This document shows, piece by piece, positions 32,796 through 41,700 of a DNA stretch of 64,000 nucleotides; the stretch's first letter is position 1, and each line of letters opens with the position of its first letter. Made by a program: the position numbers and the translations under genes. The notes below the pieces were generated by a model. That model was not told the origin of the DNA and made no database searches. It saw only the letters and a list, made by a program, of their open reading frames with translations. This DNA is from Pseudomonas sp. 6D_7.1_Bac1 (GTDB taxonomy: Bacteria; Pseudomonadota; Gammaproteobacteria; Pseudomonadales; Pseudomonadaceae), in contig NZ_JANLNW010000075.1 in assembly GCF_025465945.1 (NCBI RefSeq), forward strand, positions 62,001 through 126,000, given 5' to 3'.

Positions 32796-34406
32796 ATGAA
32801 TCAGGACAATCTGATCGAAGTGCGCGACCTCTCTGTCGAGTTTGTGGTCGGCGAGCGCGTGCAACGAGTGGTTGAAGGCGTCAGCTTCGACATCAAGCGC
32901 GGTGAAACCCTGGCACTGGTCGGCGAAAGCGGCTCGGGCAAATCGGTGACGGCGCACTCGATCCTGCGCCTGCTGCCCTACCCTTTGGCGCGGCACCCTA
33001 CCGGCACCATCAACTACTCCGGGCATGACCTGCTGTCGCTGAAAGAGAAAACCATCCGGCACATTCGTGGCAACCGGATCGCGATGATCTTTCAGGAGCC
33101 GATGACCTCGCTGAACCCGCTGCACTCGATCGAAAAGCAGATCAACGAAGTACTGGGTATCCACAAAGGCCTGACCGGCAAGGTCGCGACCACGCGCACC
33201 CTGGAACTGCTGGCGCTGGTGGGCATTCCCGAACCGCATAAGCGGCTCAAGGCCCTGCCCCACGAATTGTCTGGCGGCCAGCGTCAGCGCGTGATGATCG
33301 CCATGGCCCTGGCCAACGAGCCGGAGCTGCTGATCGCCGACGAACCGACCACCGCACTCGACGTGACCGTTCAGTTGAAAATTCTCGAACTGCTCAAGGA
33401 ATTACAGGCCCGCCTGGGCATGGCCTTGCTGCTGATCAGCCACGACTTGAACCTGGTCCAAAGAATTGCGCATCGCGTATGTGTCATGCAGCGCGGTTGC
33501 ATCGTCGAACAGGCATCGTGCGAAGAATTGCTCCGCGCGCCGCAGCACCCTTACACTCGGGAACTGCTGGCAGCGGAGCCTCGCGGCAACCCGGCGACCA
33601 ACGTGATCGGCCCGCCACTGCTGCAAGTCGAGGACCTGAAAGTCTGGTTCCCGATCAAAAAAGGCTTTTTGCGGCGTACCGTCGATTACGTCAAGGCGGT
33701 GGACGGGATCAACTTCAGCTTGCCGCAGGGCCAGACCCTGGGCATCGTCGGCGAAAGTGGCTCGGGCAAGTCCACGCTGGGTCTGGCGATTTTGCGGTTG
33801 ATTGCCAGCAAAGGTGCGATCCGTTTTGAAGGCAAGCAGCTAGACTGCCTGTCGCAGCAACAGGTAAGGCCGCTACGGCGGGAAATGCAGGTGGTCTTCC
33901 AGGATCCTTACGGCAGCCTGAGCCCGCGGATGTGCGTGAGCGAGATCGTCGGCGAAGGCCTGCGGATACACAAGATCGGCACGACGGCTGAACAGGAACA
34001 AGCGATTATTGCGGCACTCAAGGAAGTAGGTCTGGACCCGGAAACCCGGCACCGCTACCCCCATGAGTTTTCCGGCGGACAACGGCAGAGAATCGCCATT
34101 GCCCGGGCTTTAGTGTTAAAACCGGCGTTGATTTTGCTGGACGAGCCGACTTCGGCCCTCGACCGCACCGTGCAACGCCAAGTGGTTGAACTGCTGCGCA
34201 CACTGCAAAGCAAGTACAACCTGACGTATCTGTTTATCAGCCATGACCTGGCTGTGGTGAAAGCGCTGAGCCACCAGTTAATGGTGGTCAAGCATGGCCA
34301 AGTGGTCGAACAAGGTGATGCGCAAAGTATCTTTGCCGCACCGCAACATCCCTATACACAGCAGTTGCTGGAAGCCGCTTTCCTGGCACCAGCAACAGCC
34401 GAATAA
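32796..34406 (+). CDS. yejF: Oligopeptide ABC transporter ATPase with two nucleotide-binding domains (YejF type)
   Basis: Fused double ATPase of 536 residues driving the YejBE channel. Each half has Walker A GESGSGKS, a signature motif (LSGGQRQR in the first, FSGGQRQR in the second) and Walker B (LLIADEPTTALD; LILLDEPTSALD). Oligopeptide-type C-terminal blocks QHPYTRELLAAEP and QHPYTQQLLEAAF follow each half. MNQDNLIEVRDLSV at 32796 starts one base after the yejE stop, so the four genes 28857-34406 are a tight operon. fabI follows 20 bases later and may be partly cotranscribed. Confidence 0.95.
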   Translation: MNQDNLIEVRDLSVEFVVGERVQRVVEGVSFDIKRGETLALVGESGSGKSVTAHSILRLLPYPLARHPTGTINYSGHDLLSLKEKTIRHIRGNRIAMIFQEPMTSLNPLHSIEKQINEVLGIHKGLTGKVATTRTLELLALVGIPEPHKRLKALPHELSGGQRQRVMIAMALANEPELLIADEPTTALDVTVQLKILELLKELQARLGMALLLISHDLNLVQRIAHRVCVMQRGCIVEQASCEELLRAPQHPYTRELLAAEPRGNPATNVIGPPLLQVEDLKVWFPIKKGFLRRTVDYVKAVDGINFSLPQGQTLGIVGESGSGKSTLGLAILRLIASKGAIRFEGKQLDCLSQQQVRPLRREMQVVFQDPYGSLSPRMCVSEIVGEGLRIHKIGTTAEQEQAIIAALKEVGLDPETRHRYPHEFSGGQRQRIAIARALVLKPALILLDEPTSALDRTVQRQVVELLRTLQSKYNLTYLFISHDLAVVKALSHQLMVVKHGQVVEQGDAQSIFAAPQHPYTQQLLEAAFLAPATAE

Positions 34407-34426
34407 CCTGCAAAGAGGAGCAACAC

Positions 34427-35221
34427 ATGGGTTTTCTCGCCGGTAAGCGCGTACTGATCGTCGGTGTCGCCAGCAAGCTGTCCATCGCATCCGGCATCGC
34501 TGCCGCCATGCATCGCGAGGGCGCTGAGCTTGCCTTCACTTATCAGAACGACAAACTGAAGGGTCGTGTCGAAGAGTTCGCACAAGGCTGGGGTTCGAGC
34601 CCTGAGCTGTGCTTCCCGTGCGACGTGGCCAGCGATGAAGAAATCGCCAAGGTCTTCGAAGAACTGAGCAAGAAGTGGGACGGCCTGGACGTCATCGTTC
34701 ACTCCGTTGGCTTCGCTCCAGGCGACCAACTGGACGGCGACTTCACCGAAGCCACCACCCGTGACGGTTTCCGCATCGCTCACGACATCAGCGCCTACAG
34801 CTTCGTGGCCCTGGCCAAAGCCGGCCGCGAAATGATGAAAGGCCGCAACGGCAGCCTGCTGACCTTGTCGTACCTGGGCGCCGAGCGCACCATGCCGAAC
34901 TACAACGTCATGGGCATGGCCAAGGCTTCCCTGGAAGCTGGCGTACGTTACCTGGCTGGCTCCCTGGGCCCGGAAGGCACCCGCGTCAACGCTGTATCGG
35001 CTGGCCCGATCCGCACCCTGGCCGCTTCCGGCATCAAGAACTTCCGCAAAATGCTGGCGGCCAACGAAGCGCAAACCCCACTGCGTCGTAACGTCACCAT
35101 CGACGAAGTCGGCAACGCCGGCGCGTTCCTGTGCTCGGACCTGGCGTCCGGCATCAGCGGCGAAATCATGTATGTAGACGGCGGCTTCAACACCACCGCC
35201 ATGGGCAACATCGAAGAGTAA
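34427..35221 (+). CDS. fabI: Enoyl-[acyl-carrier-protein] reductase (NADH)
   Basis: Last step of each fatty-acid elongation round; target of triclosan. 264 residues, SDR-like fold. The cofactor segment is LIVGVASKLSIASGIAAAM, and the active site is SYLGAERTMPNYNVMGMAKA with Tyr149, Tyr159 and Lys166 in the YX6-Y-x6-K arrangement of FabI. RVNAVSAGPIRTLAASGI is the conserved substrate loop. AAAGAGGAG lies eight bases before the ATG. In Pseudomonas fabI follows the yej-type transporter, as here. A strong terminator follows. Confidence 0.97.
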   Translation: MGFLAGKRVLIVGVASKLSIASGIAAAMHREGAELAFTYQNDKLKGRVEEFAQGWGSSPELCFPCDVASDEEIAKVFEELSKKWDGLDVIVHSVGFAPGDQLDGDFTEATTRDGFRIAHDISAYSFVALAKAGREMMKGRNGSLLTLSYLGAERTMPNYNVMGMAKASLEAGVRYLAGSLGPEGTRVNAVSAGPIRTLAASGIKNFRKMLAANEAQTPLRRNVTIDEVGNAGAFLCSDLASGISGEIMYVDGGFNTTAMGNIEE

Positions 35222-35234
35222 TCTTCGCGTTGTC

Positions 35235-35267
35235 ACAAGAAACCCGCCGATTGGCGGGTTTTTTGTG
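35235..35267 (+). terminator. Rho-independent terminator after fabI
   Basis: AACCCGCC-GATT-GGCGGGTT (35241-35260) forms an eight-base stem with a four-base loop, followed by TTTT and extended by CACAAG/TTTTGTG flanks. It starts 20 bases after the fabI stop. Confidence 0.92.
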
Positions 35268-35296
35268 CCCGTCATTTCAGCCCCGCCACGAACCAC

Positions 35297-35386
35297 TGTG
35301 GGAGCGAGCCTGCTCGCTATAGCGTACTGACAGGCGATATTAATGTTGAATGTTACGGCCTCATCGCGAGCAGGCTCGCTCCCACA
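35297..35386. repeat. REP pair between fabI and a LysR gene
   Basis: TGTGGGAGCGAGCCTGCTCG at 35297 faces ATCGCGAGCAGGCTCGCTCC ending near 35382. It lies between two convergent transcripts. Confidence 0.85.
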
Positions 35387-35396
35387 GGGATAGTGT

Positions 35397-36263
35397 TCAA
35401 TCTTCGAGCTGCGTCAGACATCGGGCAAACAACTGCTGGATCGGTTGTGTGCGCTGGCTATAGCGCTGTAGCAGTACAATCTCCCGATAGAACGTCAACT
35501 CGCCCAGCGCAATGACCCTGACTTTCGCCCCATGCTCAAGCCAGAGCCCGGCCTTGGGAAGTAGAGAGACACCCAGCCCGCACTCGACCATTTTCACAAT
35601 GGCCTCCAGCTCATCGAGCTCCAGCGCGACTTTCACCTCAATCTGCTGCTCACGCAGAAAACGCGTCACCAGCCGTCCACCGAACGAGTTGCGGTCATAA
35701 CGCACATGCGGATGGGCGCCGAGCACCTGCAGCGGATCCTCGCCTTCAAGGTCCGGCGGCACGATCAGCACAAAAGGCTCCTGCCGAATCACTTGGACAG
35801 ACAGTTCCTTGGGCAACTCAAAGGGTGGCTTGATCAGGATCGCCAGATCGAGTTCCCCGGCATCGACCTGACTCAACAGGTTGAGTGACACGCCGGGCAC
35901 CAGTTTCGGTTCGAGCAGCGGCGCCTGCTGGCGCAGACGCAGGAGTGCCTGAGGCAGCAGACCGGTCTGGGCGGTTGCGACAGCGCCGATTCTCAATTCA
36001 CCGCGAAACTCACTGACGTCGTCGCTGACCGCCATGCGCTGGAAGGTTTCGATAATGTCCTTAGCCATCGGCAGCGCCCGCTGGCCTGCGGCATTGAGGA
36101 TGGCCTGACGCCCGGTACGATCGAACAGACGAATACCCAGCGCCTGTTCCAGATTGCGCATTTGCGCGCTGACAGCCGACTGCGTCAGGCCAATGTGCAT
36201 GCCGGCTGCGGCGAACGTGCCATAGCGCGTCACTGCGATGAAGGTTTTGAGTTCACGCAGCAT
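35397..36263 (-). CDS. LysR family transcriptional regulator
   Basis: Regulator of 288 residues. The helix-turn-helix is FIAVTRYGTFAAAGMHIGLTQSAVSAQMRNLEQ, and the effector domain opens at GELRIGAVATAQTGLLPQAL. It is divergent from a VOC-family gene with 113 bases between them, so that gene is the likely target. The start at 36263 has GAGG eight bases upstream. Ligand unknown. Confidence 0.9.
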   Translation of the reverse strand: MLRELKTFIAVTRYGTFAAAGMHIGLTQSAVSAQMRNLEQALGIRLFDRTGRQAILNAAGQRALPMAKDIIETFQRMAVSDDVSEFRGELRIGAVATAQTGLLPQALLRLRQQAPLLEPKLVPGVSLNLLSQVDAGELDLAILIKPPFELPKELSVQVIRQEPFVLIVPPDLEGEDPLQVLGAHPHVRYDRNSFGGRLVTRFLREQQIEVKVALELDELEAIVKMVECGLGVSLLPKAGLWLEHGAKVRVIALGELTFYREIVLLQRYSQRTQPIQQLFARCLTQLED

Positions 36264-36376
36264 GAGCGCCTCGATTGATCGATTTTATTTGAGCTGGACG
36301 CAAAAATTATCGTCTTTTAAGCAAAAACTACAAGACTAGAATCAGCTCAACTTCCCTGTCGTCGAGGCTGAGCATC

Positions 36377-36802
36377 ATGCGTCTCTCTCCGTTCCATCTG
36401 GCTATCCCGGTTTACGACCTTGCCGCCGCGCGGCTTTTCTATGGCCAGGTGTTCGGGCTGGAGGAAGGACGTTCAAGCGAACAGTGGGTGGACTTCAACT
36501 TTTTCGGTCATCAGTTGGTCATCCACCAACACCCGAAAACCGCCACGCAGGAATCCGCCCACACCAATGCCGTGGACGGCCATGATGTGCCGGTCCCGCA
36601 CTTTGGCGTGGTGCTGTCGATGGATGAATGGCAATCCCTGGCTGACCGACTCACGTCGCTGGGCACGCGCTTCGTCATCGAGCCCGGAATTCGTTTCAAA
36701 GGACTGGTGGGCGAACAGGCAACGATGTTTCTGTTCGACCCGTGCGGCAATGCGCTGGAGTTCAAGGCGTTCAAAGACATCGAACAGTTATTCGCCAAAT
36801 AG
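36377..36802 (+). CDS. VOC family protein (glyoxalase/dioxygenase fold)
   Basis: A 141-residue metalloenzyme-like protein with paired beta-alpha-beta-beta-beta modules: FHLAIPVYDLAAARLFYGQVFGLEEGRSS starts the first and PHFGVVLSMDEWQSLADRL the second. Candidate metal ligands are His8, His59-61 area (HQLVIHQH) and Glu near the end in PCGNALEFKAF. This pattern recalls extradiol-like VOC proteins rather than glyoxalase I. It is divergent from the LysR gene above and probably regulated by it. Substrate unknown. Confidence 0.85.
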   Translation: MRLSPFHLAIPVYDLAAARLFYGQVFGLEEGRSSEQWVDFNFFGHQLVIHQHPKTATQESAHTNAVDGHDVPVPHFGVVLSMDEWQSLADRLTSLGTRFVIEPGIRFKGLVGEQATMFLFDPCGNALEFKAFKDIEQLFAK

Positions 36803-36829
36803 CGGATCAAGTCCCGGCCCCCGCCCTAT

Positions 36830-37408
36830 CTAGCCCCCCGCCACCGGGCACGGTCCACCCGCGTCTGCCCACAGTTTGAACTGGGTGACAAAAATATCGT
36901 GCGGTACCGGCACCGGGCTTCTATTGCCGCCGGGGTTCCACCCCCAGAGCACCAGTTTATCGTCACTGACATGCTTGATCAGCGCAGCAAAATCACGGTC
37001 GCCGTTGCTCGAACGGTCCTTGATCATCTGGCATAGCCGATCAGCCGGCAAACCGATCCAGGCCATTTTGTGTGCAACTGAAGGCAAGCCCCAATGCGGT
37101 GCACCGGGTGGCGCGTGGGGGCCGTAGCTGGCGGGCGGGTTGCTGTCGGCGTGGCAGGTTGCACACGGCAAACCCGCCGAGCCCTTGCCCTCGGTGCCAC
37201 GAACCACGTTCATCGCATGTGGGCTCCCGGCGTCGAACTGCAAGGGTGAATCACCGGGGATATGGCAGTTCTGGCAGCGCGGGCTCTGAAACACCTTCTG
37301 CACGGTGGCAAACGCCGCCAGCGCGGCTTGATCGTCGGCAAACAAGTCCGAGGTGTAACCACCCATCCCGAGCAACAACAGCGTGCCCAGAAACAACTGT
37401 CGCCTCAT
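36830..37408 (-). CDS. Periplasmic c-type cytochrome-like partner of the molybdenum hydroxylase
   Basis: A 192-residue exported protein: signal peptide MRRQLFLGTLLLLGMGGYTSDLFA, then two haem c motifs, CQNCH (residues about 45-49) and CATCH (about 82-86). Conserved Met and His residues that could be axial ligands follow. It comes two bases after the stop of the large molybdenum hydroxylase subunit and is likely its electron acceptor in the periplasm, passing electrons toward the respiratory chain. Databases sometimes label this family isoquinoline 1-oxidoreductase subunit; I see no catalytic site of its own. Confidence 0.8.
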   Translation of the reverse strand: MRRQLFLGTLLLLGMGGYTSDLFADDQAALAAFATVQKVFQSPRCQNCHIPGDSPLQFDAGSPHAMNVVRGTEGKGSAGLPCATCHADSNPPASYGPHAPPGAPHWGLPSVAHKMAWIGLPADRLCQMIKDRSSNGDRDFAALIKHVSDDKLVLWGWNPGGNRSPVPVPHDIFVTQFKLWADAGGPCPVAGG

Positions 37409-37409
37409 C

Positions 37410-39584
37410 TCACACCCCTGCCAATTGCAACGGCAGCTCGCGCAAGCGTTGCCCGGTCAGGGCAAACACCGCATTGGCCACGGCCGGAGCCGTCGGTGGC
37501 ACCCCGGTCTCGCCGATGCCGCCCGGTTTTTCGGTACTGGGCACGATATGCACCTCGACCACCGGCATTTCATTCAGACGCAACACCTGGAAGTCATGGT
37601 AATTGGACTGCACCACTTTCCCGTCCTTGAAGGTCAGCTTGCTGTGCAAGGTGAACCCCAGGCCAAAGGTGATGCCCGATTCCATCTGCGCGGCGATACT
37701 CGCCGGGTTCACTGCAATCCCGCAATCGACCGCACAGACCACCCGGTGCACGCGGATCTTCAGGTTGTCCTGGGACACCTCGGCCACTTGCGCGACGTAA
37801 CTGCCAAAGGATTCGTGCACCGCCACACCCAACGCGTGCCCCGCAGGCAACGGCGCCTTCCAGTTAGCCTTCTCCACTGCCAGGTTCAGCACGCCCAGAT
37901 GTCGCGGATGCTCTTTGAGCAAGGTCCGTCGGTATTCCACCGGATCCTTGCCGGCCGCCGTGGCCAGTTCATCGACCAACGACTCGACCACAAACGCCGT
38001 ATGAGTGTGCCCCACCGAGCGCATCCAGAGCACACTGATGCCGGTTTGCGGCGAATGCAGGTCGACCAGATGGTTGGCCAGCCCCTTGATGTAGGGGCTG
38101 TCGGCCACGCCTTCGACCGAGGTGGCATCGACACCGTTCTTGACCATCGTCGCTTCGAATGAAGTACCCGCCATGATCGATTGCCCGACCAGTACGTGCT
38201 GCCAGGCCTGGGGCATGCCTTTGGCGTCCAGGCCAATGCGCGCCTTATGGAGGAACGCCGAGCGGTAGTAACCACCGCGTATGTCGTCCTCCCGCGACCA
38301 GACGGTTTTCACTGGCGCACCGGCTGCTTTGGCGACTTGCACCGCTTCACTGACAAAGTCCGAGGTCGGATTGGCTCGACGGCCAAAACCGCCACCGAGG
38401 AATTCGGTATGAATCATCACCTGCTCGGGTTTGAGCCCGGTGATTTTCGCCGCGACCATTTGATCCAGTGTCTGGAACTGGGTGCCGGTCCAGATCTCGC
38501 ATTTGTCCGAAGTGATTTTTACCGTGCAGTTGAGCGGCTCCATCGGCGCATGGGCCAGATAGGGAACGTTGTATTCAGCTTCGACGGTCTTCACCGCCTT
38601 GCTCAACGCGGCACTGATGTCGCCAGCCTGACTGGCCGGGGTACCGGGGACCATGGCGAGTTTGCGGAAGTTTTGCAGCAAGGCATCACTGTCGAGCCCG
38701 GCGTTGGGTCCCAGGTCCCAGTCGATTTTCAGCGCATCGCGACCCAGTTTCGCGGCCCAATAGTGATCGGCGACCACCGCCACACCCGTCGGCACCTGCA
38801 CGACTTTATGCACCCCCGGCAGGGCCAGCGCCGCTGTGCCATCGAATGATTTGACGCTGCCACCGAACACCGGTGAGCGCGCGACCATCGCCGTCAGCAG
38901 ACCATCGAACTGCACGTCCATGCCAAATTTCGCCTGCCCGGTGATTTTTTCCGGGGTGTCCAGGCGTTTGGTTGGCTTGCCGATGATCTTCCAGTCCTTG
39001 GCCTCCTTGAGTTTGATCGACGCCGGATCCGGCACCGGCAATTGGCCGGCGTCATTGGCCAACTCACCGTAAGTGGCGCGCTGGTCACCGGCGATCACTA
39101 CGCCCGGTTCGGTCCGTACTTTCGAGGGCGCGACGTTGAACCGCTTGGCGGCGGCCTCGATCAGCATCAAGCGTGCGGCCGCGCCGGCCTGACGGTAACG
39201 ATCGAACTCCATCCAGGTCGAGGTCGAGCCACCGGTGATCTGTATGCCACCAAAGGCCGGCAGACCATAATCGGCTGCCGATGCCGGTGCATGCTCGACG
39301 CGAATCTTCGTCCAGTCGGCATCCAGCTCTTCGGCGATTAGCATGGTCAGGCCGGTCCAGATCCCCTGCCCCATCTCGGAGTGCCCCAAGAGCACGGTTA
39401 CGCTGCCATCGGGGGCGATACGCAGAAAAGCGTTGGGGGCGAACACCGCGTCCGGCGTCGACGCAGCCTGTGCGAAGCGATTGCTCCCCGGAATGACGAA
39501 CGCCACCACCAGGCCTGCGCCTAGCACGGCGCTGCTTTTCAGAAAATCACGGCGAGAGGTATCGATCACTGCGCTCATTGTCAT
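37410..39584 (-). CDS. Molybdopterin-binding large subunit of an aldehyde/isoquinoline oxidoreductase
   Basis: Xanthine dehydrogenase-family subunit of about 724 residues, resembling IorB. A Tat signal (SRRDFLKSSAVLGAGLVVAF) marks it for folded export, so it works in the periplasm. Cofactor-binding segments include GHSEMGQGIWTGLTMLIAEE, GGFGRRANPTSDFVSE and the C-terminal GIGETGVPPTAPAVANAV with the active-site Glu. The start at 39584 overlaps the small-subunit stop (ATGA). A second ATG two codons later has better spacing from GGGAGGG. A longer in-frame reading through the iorA region is spurious. The true substrate is unknown: isoquinoline, aldehydes or N-heterocycles are all possible. Confidence 0.87.
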   Translation of the reverse strand: MTMSAVIDTSRRDFLKSSAVLGAGLVVAFVIPGSNRFAQAASTPDAVFAPNAFLRIAPDGSVTVLLGHSEMGQGIWTGLTMLIAEELDADWTKIRVEHAPASAADYGLPAFGGIQITGGSTSTWMEFDRYRQAGAAARLMLIEAAAKRFNVAPSKVRTEPGVVIAGDQRATYGELANDAGQLPVPDPASIKLKEAKDWKIIGKPTKRLDTPEKITGQAKFGMDVQFDGLLTAMVARSPVFGGSVKSFDGTAALALPGVHKVVQVPTGVAVVADHYWAAKLGRDALKIDWDLGPNAGLDSDALLQNFRKLAMVPGTPASQAGDISAALSKAVKTVEAEYNVPYLAHAPMEPLNCTVKITSDKCEIWTGTQFQTLDQMVAAKITGLKPEQVMIHTEFLGGGFGRRANPTSDFVSEAVQVAKAAGAPVKTVWSREDDIRGGYYRSAFLHKARIGLDAKGMPQAWQHVLVGQSIMAGTSFEATMVKNGVDATSVEGVADSPYIKGLANHLVDLHSPQTGISVLWMRSVGHTHTAFVVESLVDELATAAGKDPVEYRRTLLKEHPRHLGVLNLAVEKANWKAPLPAGHALGVAVHESFGSYVAQVAEVSQDNLKIRVHRVVCAVDCGIAVNPASIAAQMESGITFGLGFTLHSKLTFKDGKVVQSNYHDFQVLRLNEMPVVEVHIVPSTEKPGGIGETGVPPTAPAVANAVFALTGQRLRELPLQLAGV

Positions 39585-40042
39585 GCCCTCCCGATTTCGG
39601 CAGCACGCTTGACTGCCGCACGAATGCGCGGATAGGTCCCGCACCGACAGAGATTGCCCGACAGTGCCTGATCGATATCGCTGTCGCTCGGCGACGGGAT
39701 CTTCGCCAGCAACGCGGCCGCCGACATGATCTGCCCCGACTGACAGTAACCGCATTGCACCACGTCGATCTCTGCCCAGGCGCGCTGCACCGGGTGCGAG
39801 CCGTCGCTCGACAGGCCTTCGATGGTGAGGATTTTTTGCCCGTTGGCGACAGCCGCCGCCGGAGTAATACAGGAACGCAATGGCGCGCCGTCGACGTGCA
39901 CGGTGCAGGCACCACACTGGGCCATGCCGCAGCCGAATTTGGTGCCGGTCAGGTGCGCGACATCGCGCAACACCCACAACAGCGGCATGTCGCCTGGGAC
40001 TTCCAGGGATTGGTCTTTGCCATTGATATTGAACGTCAGCAC
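39581..40042 (-). CDS. [2Fe-2S] small subunit of the molybdenum hydroxylase
   Basis: A 153-residue protein with two [2Fe-2S] clusters that relay electrons from the molybdenum site. The plant-type cluster is in KFGCGMAQCGACTVHVDG with a fourth Cys in LRSCITP; the second is in VQCGYCQSGQIM and NLCRCGTYPRIR. It has no signal peptide of its own and is presumably exported bound to the Tat-signal-bearing large subunit. First gene of a three-gene unit (this, large subunit, cytochrome). Confidence 0.9.
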   Translation of the reverse strand: MLTFNINGKDQSLEVPGDMPLLWVLRDVAHLTGTKFGCGMAQCGACTVHVDGAPLRSCITPAAAVANGQKILTIEGLSSDGSHPVQRAWAEIDVVQCGYCQSGQIMSAAALLAKIPSPSDSDIDQALSGNLCRCGTYPRIRAAVKRAAEIGRA

Positions 40043-40322
40043 GGCGATCTCCTCAGGGACTCACGGTGTCCTTTCGCGGCGTCGCTGTGGCAACGGGTGT
40101 CTACGCGCGCCTCGGGTTATCCATTTAGCTAAGCGCAATTTTCCCGAAGCCTTGATTTGCGCGACCACCGGTCACAAAAAGGGCTGCGCCGGCCAGGAAA
40201 AACACCCGAAAACCCAGACGCCCCTGCACATGCTCTTGCCTTGTCGATTGACGGTGACACCAGACGACAAACGGCTGACTACGCTAATAGTCCAGCCTGA
40301 TCACTCGTAGAGGAGCACCTTC

Positions 40323-40826
40323 ATGTCCCGCATTCAGAAACTTACGCCCTGCCTGTGGTTCGATGATCAGGCCGAAGCCGCCGCGCAGTTCTACTGTTCA
40401 GTGTTCGAACACTCGACCATTACCGCCATCACCCACTACGGAAAAGCCGGTTTCGAGTTCCACGGGCGGCCCGAGGGTTCGGTGATGACCGTCAGCTTCG
40501 TGCTGGATGGCCAGACGTTTACCGCGCTCAATGGCGGCCCGATGTTTCGCTTCAGCGAGGCCATTTCGTTTCAGGTCAACTGCCACACCCAATATGAAAT
40601 CGACCACTTCTGGAACGCGCTGTCCGCAGGCGGTGACAAGCAGGCTCAGCAATGTGGCTGGCTCAAGGACAAGTTCGGTCTGTCGTGGCAAATCGTGCCC
40701 GTCGCGCTGATGGAAATGATGACCGACAGAGACACCGACAAATCCCAGCGCTCCATGCAGGCGATGTTGCAGATGAAGAAAATCGACATCGCCACACTCC
40801 AGCGAGCCTTTAACGGCGAGAGCTAA
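40323..40826 (+). CDS. VOC family protein, PhnB/3-demethylubiquinone methyltransferase-like
   Basis: A 167-residue protein of the PhnB-like VOC group. Landmarks: QKLTPCLWFDDQAEAAAQFYCSVF at the N-terminus, GSVMTVSFVLDGQTFTALNGGP and KDKFGLSWQIVPVALMEMM near the end. Despite the database name there is no methyltransferase motif; function unknown. GAGGAG lies seven bases before the ATG. The 280-base gap before it, back to the iron-sulfur subunit gene, holds only divergent promoter space. Confidence 0.88.
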   Translation: MSRIQKLTPCLWFDDQAEAAAQFYCSVFEHSTITAITHYGKAGFEFHGRPEGSVMTVSFVLDGQTFTALNGGPMFRFSEAISFQVNCHTQYEIDHFWNALSAGGDKQAQQCGWLKDKFGLSWQIVPVALMEMMTDRDTDKSQRSMQAMLQMKKIDIATLQRAFNGES

Positions 40827-40862
40827 TACACTCCCATACCGACTGCCAAAGGACGCTTGCAG

Positions 40863-41696
40863 ATGAAACACGCCATGGCCAAAGATGCCGACAAGGCCCC
40901 ACGCTTCTGGCGCGATGACGCACTGCCCTTCATCGAGGCCCGCTCCATCGCTGACGGCCGCGAGGTCTGCTATGCCCGCCATTCCCACGAGCACTTTTCC
41001 ATCGGTGCGATCACCGCCGGGCGCAGCACCTATGTCCATGAGCAGTCTGCCTTTGAAGTCGGCACCGGCACCGTGGTGCTGATGAACCCCGGCGATGTCC
41101 ACGCCTGCAACCCGATCGACGATCAACCGTGGTCCTACCGCATGCTGTACGTCGATACGCCGTGGTTGACCGACCTTCAGCATCAACTGGGTTTCAGCGA
41201 AGAACTGGACTTTCGGCGCTTCTCCACCACCCACTGCGACGACAGCGGCCTGTTTGGCGGGCTCAATCAGCTGTATGACATTCTGCTCGACGAACAGTTG
41301 GAAACGCTGCAAAAACACAGCGCCACCGTGGCGTTTTTTACCGAAGTTCAGCTGACGCTCAATCCGGCTGAACTGACTGTTCGCGAGCCTAACCTCAAGT
41401 TGGAGCGAGCGGCCGATTACATCCGCGACAACTGCACCCTGTCGCTGAAGCTCGAAGACATTTGCGAAGCCGCCGATCTGTCAGCGTCGTACCTGATCCG
41501 CGCGTTCAAGCAGCATTACGGCATGACACCCCATGCGTTCCTGGTCAACCGCCGCATCCAGTTCGCCCGCAACCAACTGCGCCAGGGCAAGCTGATTGCC
41601 GACGTGGCACTGGAAGCCGGATTCTCTGATCAGGCGCATTTTCAGCGAGCGTTCAAACAGCATCTGGCCGCGACACCGGGGCAGTATCGCGGCTGA
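40863..41696 (+). CDS. AraC family transcriptional regulator
   Basis: Regulator of about 277 residues with an N-terminal cupin-type sensor (CYARHSHEHFSIGAITAGRSTY ... GTVVLMNPGDVHACNPID) and a C-terminal double helix-turn-helix: LEDICEAADLSASYLIRAFKQHYGMTPHAFL and IADVALEAGFSDQAHFQRAFKQHLAATPGQYRG. It is convergent with a LysE-family exporter gene, four bases apart. AraC-LysE pairs of this sort usually control amino-acid or small-molecule efflux. AAGGA stands nine bases before the chosen ATG; two codons upstream is a TTG alternative. Confidence 0.9.
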   Translation: MKHAMAKDADKAPRFWRDDALPFIEARSIADGREVCYARHSHEHFSIGAITAGRSTYVHEQSAFEVGTGTVVLMNPGDVHACNPIDDQPWSYRMLYVDTPWLTDLQHQLGFSEELDFRRFSTTHCDDSGLFGGLNQLYDILLDEQLETLQKHSATVAFFTEVQLTLNPAELTVREPNLKLERAADYIRDNCTLSLKLEDICEAADLSASYLIRAFKQHYGMTPHAFLVNRRIQFARNQLRQGKLIADVALEAGFSDQAHFQRAFKQHLAATPGQYRG

Positions 41697-41700
41697 AACC

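Noticed and set aside
37410..39977. 855-codon reading of the molybdopterin subunit
   Set aside because: The first 130 codons overlap the iron-sulfur subunit gene out of frame and are Arg-rich noise. The Tat signal beginning after 39584 marks the true N-terminus.
40043..40322. Possible small gene between the iron-sulfur subunit and PhnB-like genes
   Set aside because: Frames there lack a ribosome site and overlap the iron-sulfur gene; the region reads as divergent promoter space.
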